Below are positions 1 to 6,927 of a stretch of DNA of 64,000 nucleotides, in pieces. Position 1 is the first letter of the stretch. Each line of letters begins with the position of its first letter. The translations under genes and the position numbers were made by a program. The notes below the pieces were generated by a model, which saw only the letters and a list, made by a program, of their open reading frames with translations, was not told the origin of the DNA and did no database searches. The DNA is from Caldanaerovirga acetigignens (lineage in GTDB: Bacteria; Bacillota; Thermosediminibacteria; Thermosediminibacterales; Thermosediminibacteraceae): assembly GCF_900142995.1 (NCBI RefSeq), contig NZ_FRCR01000012.1:1-64000 (forward strand), read 5' to 3'.

Positions 1-168
1 CACAGCATCCTGACTATAGTTTACCATATTCTCAAGCGAAAGCAACCTTATATTGAACTGGGCCCCAATTATTACGAAGAGAAAAGGCGCAACATGGTTA
101 TACGGCAGTCTTTGAAAAAGCTTGAATCTTTAGGTTTGAAGGTCACGGTCGAAACGGTAGCATCTTAG
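1..168 (+). CDS. IS110/IS1111-type transposase, C-terminal fragment
   Basis: Frame 1 is open from the window edge to a TAG at 166-168, giving 55 residues. The segment contains IVYHILKRKQPY and ELGPNYYEEKR and ends in a LESLGLKVTVE-like tail, which is the usual C-terminus of IS110-family (DEDD) transposases: a YHILK helix, an LGxxYY/F motif, then a KLExLGY end. The start lies outside the window, so it is unclear whether the gene is intact. It lies beyond the leader-distal end of the CRISPR array. Family assignment rests on remembered motif order only. Confidence 0.65.
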   Translation, partial: HSILTIVYHILKRKQPYIELGPNYYEEKRRNMVIRQSLKKLESLGLKVTVETVAS

Positions 169-210
169 ATTTTTAGGTTTTTGTCATTACGTCGATATAG
201 ATTTTTTTAT

Positions 211-250
211 CCCATATTTTTCCAGTTGGATATGGGCTTAGTTTTTTATT
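211..250 (+). terminator. Rho-independent terminator after the transposase fragment
   Basis: CCCATAT (211-217) pairs with ATATGGG (230-236) and is followed by a T-rich run at 241-247. It lies 43 bases after the transposase stop and reads in the same direction. Confidence 0.6.
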
Positions 251-264
251 GCCTTTTTTCGGAA

Positions 265-426
265 CATTATTTTCAGGATAGGTAGGCTAAAAACTTTAAC
301 ATCGTGGCCGGCTCTAACATGGCGATAGGGTTTCAATCCCTTATAGGTAGGCTAAAAACGGGTAGTCGGCTCGCTTCCAACGCATCGAAAAACATAGTTT
401 CAATCCCTTATAGGTAGGCTAAAAAC
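265..426 (-). CRISPR. Minimal type I-B CRISPR array: 3 repeats, 2 spacers
   Basis: Two identical 30-nt repeats lie at 330-359 and 397-426. A third unit at 265-294 keeps only the last 17 plus-strand bases. Spacers are 295-329 (35 nt) and 360-396 (37 nt). On the minus strand the repeat begins GTTTTTAGCC and ends GGGATTGAAAC; an ATTGAAAC 3' end is the typical type I-B Cas6 5' handle. The degenerate unit has lost exactly that 3' end, as leader-distal repeats usually do, so the array is read leftwards with the leader to the right of 426. This matches the direction of the cas operon. Two spacers is very few for a clostridial I-B system. Confidence 0.93.
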
Positions 427-606
427 CCGTAATATGGCTAAAAAATAAAAGATTTAAAGAGAAAATAGATTGGTTTAATTTTCAATAAATAATTCGACAA
501 AAATACATAAAATCCTTCTCCCCCACATAAATTCTATCACTATTAGCATTTTTGCCAAGTCGTCGATCCCTGGGGGTTTTTGCATTACTGGAGATCGACG
601 ACATTT
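427..606 (-). promoter_or_regulatory. CRISPR leader region with a 10-bp inverted repeat
   Basis: This gene-free stretch between the first repeat (426) and the end of the small cas-associated gene (607) is A+T-rich up to about 550. It then holds a perfect inverted repeat: GTCGTCGATC at 559-568 and GATCGACGAC at 593-602. The right arm lies five bases from the stop of the neighbouring gene. No strong T-tract follows on the minus strand, so a simple terminator is not convincing. Its place upstream of the array makes it the leader by position and orientation; no promoter elements could be assigned with confidence. Confidence 0.6.
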
Positions 607-798
607 TTAATATTGCCTGAACCTTATAAATTCTTTAATGTCACTTATATAATCTCTAACCTCGTCCATTTCGTGAGGTATATTAGACCACTCCTCCTGG
701 AGTTCTTCCGGCAGTCTAATAAAACATCTCACCCCATATAATTCTTTCGCTTGCTTTTCCTGGATCTCATCAATTTCGTGGGAAATTAACAAAAACAT
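607..798 (-). CDS. Small CRISPR-associated protein, Csx20-like (candidate ring nuclease)
   Basis: A 63-residue protein starting at an ATG preceded by GGAAGG nine bases upstream; a longer start at 831 lacks a good ribosome site. The sequence runs MFLLISHEIDEIQ, then ELYGV, LPEELQEEWSNIP and an IKEFI end. As I remember it, this order (short strand plus SH, Q, LGV, LPxxLQxxWSNIP, PIxxW-like end) is that of the small Csx20-type proteins found with type III systems, where Csx15/16/20 proteins degrade cyclic oligoadenylates. No type III effector is visible here, so the role is uncertain. It lies directly after cas6 and before the leader, co-directional with the cas operon. It could also be an unrelated small protein. 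Confidence 0.5.
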   Translation of the reverse strand: MFLLISHEIDEIQEKQAKELYGVRCFIRLPEELQEEWSNIPHEMDEVRDYISDIKEFIRFRQY

Positions 799-850
799 TT
801 TTCTGCCTTCCCGACATTCTTTGTTCCTCATAATTACTCATATTACTCCT

Positions 851-1612
851 TCACAAACTTTTGCTTTCTATTACCTCAAAACAGCCAAAACCCTGGGAAT
901 TCTTGCTTCCCAATCCAGTATCATACGCAACCTTTAATAACGGAAAATCTGCAAAAACTTTATAAATTCCCATCCAACCTTTAACAACCGTTCCTTTATA
1001 TTTTATTATTTTGCAGTACTTTTGATCCATCTTAAATGCAGGTTCTATTTTAAAATTCAAACTATCCACATCACAAATATTCAGCAGTTTAGCTTTTTTA
1101 AGTAGATTTTCTCTGACCAGCACAGCAAATTCATTTTCTTTAGGATTGAAATAATATGTTTTCTTACTCTCCCTATCATCAATATACGTTTTATAGACAA
1201 CTACAGGTGAAAGCATTTTAATAAATAATCCATCTTTACATTTTTCTTCATCTAACTCTGACAAAACGGAAATCCCATTTATTTCTATGCCCTGTCCTAT
1301 CAAATCAAGACCATTACTTTTTAAAAGCGAACTTGCAAAATCTTTTATAAACCTATCAACTGGCGAAGAAACTATTAGCTCGAATGGAGAATATATTTTG
1401 ATCTTGTTACCCTGCAAAACCTCAAATCGTCCAAGCAATCTCGAAAAAGTAAAGAGTTTAAAACTCCTGCCGCCCAATTTAAATCCCAGATTATGCAAAA
1501 ACTCCGAAAAATCTCTGCTTAGGTTTTTATAAATAAATGCTTGGACTATGTAATTGTAATTAATTGGCAGTATCAAAGGTTCTCTTGAAGAAAAAGAAAT
1601 CCTCACCCTCAT
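851..1612 (-). CDS. cas6: CRISPR endoribonuclease Cas6 (copy 1, intact)
   Basis: A 253-residue Cas6/RAMP protein that would cleave pre-crRNA within the repeat and leave the ATTGAAAC handle. It starts MRVRISFSSREPLILP, the usual beta-strand opening, and ends with the glycine-rich loop (AYDTGLGSKNSQGFGCFEV), which is the family signature and binds RNA. Length is normal for Cas6. A GGAG ribosome site precedes the ATG. It follows cas2 by 45 bases in the same operon. Because the second cas6 at 8997-9735 is frameshifted, this copy probably supplies all processing activity. Confidence 0.92.
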   Translation of the reverse strand: MRVRISFSSREPLILPINYNYIVQAFIYKNLSRDFSEFLHNLGFKLGGRSFKLFTFSRLLGRFEVLQGNKIKIYSPFELIVSSPVDRFIKDFASSLLKSNGLDLIGQGIEINGISVLSELDEEKCKDGLFIKMLSPVVVYKTYIDDRESKKTYYFNPKENEFAVLVRENLLKKAKLLNICDVDSLNFKIEPAFKMDQKYCKIIKYKGTVVKGWMGIYKVFADFPLLKVAYDTGLGSKNSQGFGCFEVIESKSL

Positions 1613-1657
1613 TATTACTCCTTCTTTCTAAACTTTTATTATCATGTGAGCGATTCT

Positions 1658-1921
1658 TTAAAGGAACATCTCTTCTCCACCTTTTTTTACTCCCATAGTT
1701 TCCCTCTCAGAATATTTAGTCGTTCTCAATATATAAAATATAATCGAATCTTCATCTTCTTTTATTACCCTTTTTAGCTCCATTTTCAATCTATTATAAG
1801 CTGCTTCCGTTATCTCTCCCTCCAAAACAGAATTTTGTACCCAGGTAAGGTACTTGCGGCATATTTTTAGCACTTTTCCGACCCGCTTTTCTCCTACGTC
1901 ATATACCAAAATGAGAAACAT
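1658..1921 (-). CDS. cas2: CRISPR adaptation protein Cas2
   Basis: 87 residues from the ATG at 1921: MFLILVYDVGEKRVGKV, a ferredoxin-like fold with the catalytic/structural Asp after the first strand (YDV), then YLTWVQNSVLEGEIT, typical of I-B Cas2. The ribosome site GGAGG lies 12 bases upstream; a TTG six bases upstream of the ATG is an alternative start. Cas2 normally bridges two Cas1 dimers in spacer integration. Its partner Cas1 here lacks an N-terminal domain, so this intact Cas2 probably has no working complex. The start overlaps nothing; the cas1 stop is at 1942. Confidence 0.9.
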   Translation of the reverse strand: MFLILVYDVGEKRVGKVLKICRKYLTWVQNSVLEGEITEAAYNRLKMELKRVIKEDEDSIIFYILRTTKYSERETMGVKKGGEEMFL

Positions 1922-1941
1922 ACTCAATAAAATCCTCCAAA

Positions 1942-2643
1942 TTACCACTTTGCCACAAATGGAACGTATTTTTTCTCTCCCATAAGGTGCTTTTCTAACT
2001 TATAAAACTCTAATCTGATAAGCCTTCTATAAGAAATATTTTTCCCTAATTCTCTATGATTGAATGTAGCGGAAAGCTTTGCTTCTAATTCCTTTATAAA
2101 TTCTTTTTTTGCCTTTTCCTTCAGTATAAGACCTTCAAAATCCTTTTCAAAATCATTCCTATTAATAATTTTTCTTCCAATAAGTGTAAAAATAACCCTA
2201 TCAACTATAATGGGTTTGAAAATTTCGGCAATATCGAGATTTAAAGTAAAACGCCTGAAATTAGTTGAATGTAAAAAACCTATCCTTGGATCTAGGTGTG
2301 TCTTATAAATCTCGCTTAAAATTATAGTATAAACAAGGGAGTTACCGAAGCTAATAAGAGTATTCAAGTTGTTTTCCGGAGGTCTTTTGCTTCTTTTAAA
2401 AAACTCAAAATCAGGATCTTCTAGTATTCTATCAAACGAAGAGTAATAATTTTCTCTTATATTCCCTTCTATCGCCATAATTTCGTCAATTTGTGTTAAA
2501 TCATCTATCTTTGTTTCTAATTCCTTTATTTTACTGATTATATCTTCTAAATCCTTGCCCCTATTTTTGTAATAATTAACAACCTGAAGTATATTTTTAA
2601 TTGCCCCTTTTACAAATTCCTTCGGTTTCCATTTACCATGATT
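1942..2643 (-). pseudogene. cas1: Cas1 with N-terminal domain deleted
   Basis: Residues after the internal ATG at 2478 match the Cas1 catalytic domain: MAIEGNIRENYY (metal-binding Glu), ISFGNSLVYT, GFLHSTNFRRF (His), LDIAEIFKP (Asp) and NISYRRLIRLE. The same frame continues upstream to 2643 with KPKEFVKGAIKN and NYYKNRGKDLED, which is also Cas1 linker-helix sequence, but then meets a TGA with no usable start. About 110-130 residues, the whole beta-rich N-terminal dimerisation domain, are absent. Full-length I-B Cas1 is about 330 residues; at most 233 remain. A 178-residue product from 2478 is possible but would lack the domain needed to form the integrase, so adaptation is probably lost. Confidence 0.88.
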
Positions 2644-2650
2644 TCACCTC
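2637..2650 (-). other. Orphan ribosome site and start codon left at a deletion junction
   Basis: Just after the cas3 stop, the minus strand reads GAGGTG (2650-2645), five bases, then ATG (2639-2637) encoding MVNGN before running into the cas1 remnant in another frame and stopping. Type I-B operons have cas4 between cas3 and cas1, and Cas4 proteins often begin M-x-(V/I)-NG/TG. I infer that this is the initiation site of the missing cas4 and that the deletion runs from the first codons of cas4 to about codon 115 of cas1. Confidence 0.5.
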
Positions 2651-2657
2651 TAAACTT

Positions 2658-5168
2658 TTAAAAACACCAAGCAGATATTTCCTCTGGAAGCCATTTAAAA
2701 CCCCATTCAATGTCGTAGAAAGACTCTCGATCGCGAATGGGAACCCATCTTATACTTCCTGATTCGTTAAGAGAAATAGGGAGATTATTCTCTGCCCTAT
2801 TAAGCAAAGGCCTTATAGTAATATCATGAAATTTCTTTTTGTACTTTATTGCCGCAAGCCGCCTTTCCATAAAAGGCTTTTTTTCATTTAGGACTTCTTT
2901 TGTGTATACTTCTAAAAGCCATTCTTCATCTTCAGCAGTAAGGGGAACGCAAACAGGAATTTGGTTTAGACGTTCCAATAGGTCAAATTCACTCAAGGCT
3001 TCTTGTTCTAATGAGTCGTATATAAGTTTTGTATAAGCATTCCAGAATTTCCACGACTGCTCTTTGGAGCTACTTTTTTTAACTATATTAAAATATTTTT
3101 CAACAATTTCCATATAATCTTTTTCTTCTATTCTCCCTGAATATTTTTCTTGAATCTCCTTCAGAATATTTCTCGCGGCTGTAATGTGCACCCCTCCGTA
3201 TACATGGCTAGCTCTTCCATTTTCCAAAAATCCAACATAAACAAGCCCCGCGTTTATTTTCCCTTCCCTGTTGCAACGGCCTGCAACCTGCACAATTGAA
3301 TCAAAGGGACCTATTTCTCTTATTACCGATGGAAAGTCGATATCCACCCCTGCCTCTACCACCTGAGTCGATATTAAAATGGCACGTCCGCAATCGTCCC
3401 TAAGGTGGTTTTTCAAATCTTTTAGCCTTTTTCGCCTCTGATTCGGCGTAATGTTGGTCGAAAGATATACCAGCCATTCATCAGCTTGGGGAGCAGTAAA
3501 TCCATAAGGTTCTATTCCTAAAATTTTAACTTTGTCCTTTATCTTTTTATATAAGTCTATACTTGATCTAATGGTATTTACAACTACCATCACTGAACCA
3601 TATTTCTCGTAAAGTTCCAATACCCATTCCGTCCATTGATCCTGCGATTTTTCCTCTAAGTCTACACTGAGAACCGTCCTATTCTGGTACTTAAAAAATT
3701 TCTTGTAGTTGGCACATAGCTCGCTAATACAGTTCTTATTAAATATCATGGGTTGTGTTGCTGTAATTTGTAGTATAGTTATTCCTATTTCGCTGCATAA
3801 AATTTGGAAAACCTTATTCGTTATATCCCAATACTCCAGGGGTATACTTTGAACCTCATCAAGGATTAGCACAGATCCGATAAAATTATGAAGTTTTTTC
3901 AAAAATCTGTTTCTGTACCCCATTACTGTTTGAAATACTTGAACGAAGGTAGTTACAATAATTTCGCTTTCCCAAGATTCTGTCAATAGCAGTGCTTCTT
4001 CTACAGACTTTTTTTCATCGTCTACAGAATAAGATACTTCGGCAAGGTAGTGGTGCCTTAGAAGGTATCGCTCGGATGAAGATTCGTATTCTCTCCCAAG
4101 CTGTGACGATAAAACCTTATGGTATTCCTCGTAATTTTGCTCGATAATGTTTATAAACGGAAGCGCATATATTATACGTGGCGCATATTCCTTGCCCCAT
4201 TTTTCTTCCAGCGCATTTCTTATCCTCAGCGCTGCATCCAATGACGCAAAAGTTTTTCCCATTCCCGTAGGGGCCGTTATGGAAAGCAAACGCCGTTCAA
4301 TACCCTCACTTAATAATTGTCTTACCTTTTCCTTTACCTCTTTATGAAATTCACTTCGCAACTTATCTAGTTCATGGCGCGGTTTTGGAAAGTTTTGAGA
4401 TAAGTATTTTTCTACTATATTTTCCTGTATATGGATTCTTGGAAACCTTTCCATGCCAGCCGCACTAAATTTGTCAGCATCAACCAAAGCAGAGAACAAA
4501 AGTTGTCCCCATAAACAAATTCGTGCAGCCATCCCCTCATCTTTTTTGGACAATTCCTCTAGTTTAAAATACATGTTTTCTAATTCAGTAAAAACTTCGA
4601 CTACCGGTTGATTTTTTAAAAATTCTCCCACCTCAACGGCGATTCCCAATTCTTTTAGATCACAATAAATACAATCCCAATTAATGTAAAGGTCTTTGAG
4701 TTGATCCTTCATTACTTTAAAAGAACTATAAAATTCATTATCGAGTTTTTTTATGTCATCAGGCCATTTTTTGAGACTTTTTCTAGTGCGCGGCAAAAGC
4801 TCGCGCGGGTATTTTAAATTTCCATGATGTCTGTGAATAACAAGAAAACACAAAAGAGGGATAAACTCCTTCCCCAGAATGTCAGGAAAATCAGCAAACC
4901 TCTTAATCGTTATATAAGCACCCAAAGTAGCTGAAATAAAGGCATGGTTGCTCGTATTATTTCCTACCTTTTCTCCCATTAAGTGCTTTTGAAAATAAGT
5001 AGTAAATTTCCCTAGGTCATGCGAAAGCCCTGTAAAATGCGCTGCTTTACTCAAAAGGGATCTTGCGGGAAGAGCTGGATGATCAAGCATCCTCCCCGCT
5101 TCTTCCCCCACGTATTTAAGGTGCTCTTTTAACAAACGGCCAGGGTGAGAATAATACTCCTTAATCAT
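2658..5168 (-). CDS. cas3: CRISPR helicase-nuclease Cas3 (I-B)
   Basis: 836 residues from an ATG whose ATGA overlaps the cas5 stop; a start 18 bases further upstream is possible. An N-terminal HD nuclease domain has the metal-binding signature LSHDLGKF, with HRHHGN further on. The SF2 helicase half has Walker A (ITAPTGMGKT), DEVQ box (LILDEVQSIP), motif III (ITATQP) and motif VI (QVAGRCNREG). Cas3 is recruited by Cascade and degrades target DNA. Length and motifs are complete, so interference could in principle work if Cascade assembles. The stop is directly followed by the cas4/cas1 deletion junction. Confidence 0.95.
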   Translation of the reverse strand: MIKEYYSHPGRLLKEHLKYVGEEAGRMLDHPALPARSLLSKAAHFTGLSHDLGKFTTYFQKHLMGEKVGNNTSNHAFISATLGAYITIKRFADFPDILGKEFIPLLCFLVIHRHHGNLKYPRELLPRTRKSLKKWPDDIKKLDNEFYSSFKVMKDQLKDLYINWDCIYCDLKELGIAVEVGEFLKNQPVVEVFTELENMYFKLEELSKKDEGMAARICLWGQLLFSALVDADKFSAAGMERFPRIHIQENIVEKYLSQNFPKPRHELDKLRSEFHKEVKEKVRQLLSEGIERRLLSITAPTGMGKTFASLDAALRIRNALEEKWGKEYAPRIIYALPFINIIEQNYEEYHKVLSSQLGREYESSSERYLLRHHYLAEVSYSVDDEKKSVEEALLLTESWESEIIVTTFVQVFQTVMGYRNRFLKKLHNFIGSVLILDEVQSIPLEYWDITNKVFQILCSEIGITILQITATQPMIFNKNCISELCANYKKFFKYQNRTVLSVDLEEKSQDQWTEWVLELYEKYGSVMVVVNTIRSSIDLYKKIKDKVKILGIEPYGFTAPQADEWLVYLSTNITPNQRRKRLKDLKNHLRDDCGRAILISTQVVEAGVDIDFPSVIREIGPFDSIVQVAGRCNREGKINAGLVYVGFLENGRASHVYGGVHITAARNILKEIQEKYSGRIEEKDYMEIVEKYFNIVKKSSSKEQSWKFWNAYTKLIYDSLEQEALSEFDLLERLNQIPVCVPLTAEDEEWLLEVYTKEVLNEKKPFMERRLAAIKYKKKFHDITIRPLLNRAENNLPISLNESGSIRWVPIRDRESFYDIEWGFKWLPEEISAWCF

Positions 5169-5914
5169 TCCAGGAAAACCCCGCACTCCTCTGGTGTTTT
5201 AAAAATTTCCCCTCTCACTTTGAGTTTCAGCGGTTTCCCAACAGCTTCCCATATTACTGAATCAGCTCTTTTTAACTGCCTTTCAGATGTAAAATCTATA
5301 GGAATTCTATCCTTGTGAATTCTCAATCCCGATTCTATGTTCGAAAATTCCTCAATATAATTTATAGGTAATACAGTAAAAATTTTTGCCTCTTTTCCAT
5401 TATTGTGTCTAATCTCAAAATCTTCTTTTTCGTAAAGATAAACTTTTTGAATCCATGCAGTAAATTCAGTCAAACCAAAGTATAAAGGAAACCTCGTGCG
5501 TTGTTCATTTGCCATTGAATAAATTTCTTTAATAATGCCATGATCCTCATGCATGAAAAAAATTCTATAAATCAAAACACTATCTAGATCCATTGGAAAT
5601 ATTATTTCTAGAGGTACTTGAGTGCGCATTCTGTTACCATCCAAAAATTTACTAATACCTTCTTTATCTGTATCGAGATAGTTTACCGTCTGCATTATCG
5701 TTCGCCCAGGCTTCATTATTCTAATCCCTATTTTTGCTTTTTCCAATGAGAATAGACTATAATATCCGTCCCTTTCTTTTCCTAAAATGGCAGCCAACAT
5801 ACCGGCAATTGTAGTCCTAGGCGGAAAAGGGTACGACAAAGAAGAAGAATTCGCATAGAATTTCCTAAAATGTGCCATCTTGCCTGCCAGGTCCACAGAA
5901 AGCAGACTTTTCAT
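5165..5914 (-). CDS. cas5: Cascade subunit Cas5 (Cas5h/I-B)
   Basis: 249 residues from the ATG at 5914, which has GAGGTG six bases upstream; an in-frame ATG at 5935 would overlap cas7 more. It starts MKSLLSVDLAGKMAHFRK and has YPFPPRTTIAGMLAAILG, the Cas5 signature (strand, then PPRTTIxGMLxAILG). Cas5 caps the 5' handle of the crRNA in type I complexes. It overlaps cas3 by four bases (ATGA), so translation is probably coupled. Confidence 0.92.
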   Translation of the reverse strand: MKSLLSVDLAGKMAHFRKFYANSSSLSYPFPPRTTIAGMLAAILGKERDGYYSLFSLEKAKIGIRIMKPGRTIMQTVNYLDTDKEGISKFLDGNRMRTQVPLEIIFPMDLDSVLIYRIFFMHEDHGIIKEIYSMANEQRTRFPLYFGLTEFTAWIQKVYLYEKEDFEIRHNNGKEAKIFTVLPINYIEEFSNIESGLRIHKDRIPIDFTSERQLKRADSVIWEAVGKPLKLKVRGEIFKTPEECGVFLE

Positions 5915-5928
5915 CTCTTTCACCTCAT

Positions 5929-6924
5929 TTAACATACAGACAACTCCGAGACCAAGTCACCGCCGAGCTTGCTTCGAAAAACCTCCCCTTCCTTAAATTC
6001 AGAATTTACCCATATATAAACTTTATTTATTCTATCTTGACTTTTATTAATCAATTCATAGAGCGGGTCGAAAACTAGCTCTGCCTGCTTGATGTTTTCT
6101 ATCCCTTCTGTATTTTTTATGCCGACCCAATTCCTCAAATCCCCCAATATAGTTGTATCGTCCTTGTATTCTATCCTCATTAAAAATTGTGGACTTTGGC
6201 CTATTTTGCTCCTGGTTGTAGAAAGTAACATAAGGGATTTTATAAGCGAATGGTCGAGTACCTTTTGGTCGAGTTCAGAAAACCCCGTCTTTCTAGCCCT
6301 CCACGCGCTTTCAATGCCGTAAAAGGCAATTAGCGAATATTTTACCCGCCAGTCTTTGCCAAAAGTGCCGTACTGCCCTTTCTCACCCACATCCCTGCCA
6401 GCAAAATGGGAACTAATTGTAGACGAAGGTAAAAGTTCAACTTTATTCAACGAATATCCCCACGAAAATTGTACAGCACCAGTAAAGGTAGCCGAGCTCC
6501 CAGCTCCTCCTTCCTCTCCTCCGATTGGCATAGTTGCTCCAAAACAGCGCACATCAATAAGTTTCTCTAGCAATTTTTCCCTAAATTCCTTGTTTTTAGA
6601 AGCTTCCTTAGCCTTATATCCCAAATCCTTTGCTAAATTTTCAATGCGCTCTTTTGCAGTAGTCACCCGTTCCTCGACTTCGTCCCCTATTTTCCTGACC
6701 CACACGTCTTGAGGCATTGCATATCCTAAATTGAGCCACCACTCATCAATTTGGTTTATCCAAAAATCCCGCACGTATCTTTTTAGCCTCACATCGCTTA
6801 CGAGATTTCTTCCAGTCTCATAATCCATCCTGGGTTTATTTTCATCATCTGGATCCCCATTGGGGTTGCACATCCTAGCATCGTATAAATATAAAATTTC
6901 GCTGTTAACCTTTATCAAATCCAT
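5929..6924 (-). CDS. cas7: Cascade backbone subunit Cas7 (Csh2/I-B)
   Basis: 331 residues. The N-terminus has LYLYDARMCNPNGDPDDEN followed by LVSDVRLKRYVRDFW, a hallmark of the Csd2/Csh2 group of Cas7 proteins. A Gly-rich segment (GATMPIGGEEGGAG) and FSWGYSLNKVE follow, also typical. Multiple Cas7 copies coat the spacer part of the crRNA. Its ATG lies three bases after the cas8 stop, with a GGAGG site inside the end of cas8. No disruption is visible. Confidence 0.93.
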   Translation of the reverse strand: MDLIKVNSEILYLYDARMCNPNGDPDDENKPRMDYETGRNLVSDVRLKRYVRDFWINQIDEWWLNLGYAMPQDVWVRKIGDEVEERVTTAKERIENLAKDLGYKAKEASKNKEFREKLLEKLIDVRCFGATMPIGGEEGGAGSSATFTGAVQFSWGYSLNKVELLPSSTISSHFAGRDVGEKGQYGTFGKDWRVKYSLIAFYGIESAWRARKTGFSELDQKVLDHSLIKSLMLLSTTRSKIGQSPQFLMRIEYKDDTTILGDLRNWVGIKNTEGIENIKQAELVFDPLYELINKSQDRINKVYIWVNSEFKEGEVFRSKLGGDLVSELSVC

Positions 6925-6927
6925 GGC

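Noticed and set aside
295-396. Self-targeting spacer matching the window
   Set aside because: Neither spacer has a match that I could see elsewhere in the 64 kb; a database search is still needed.
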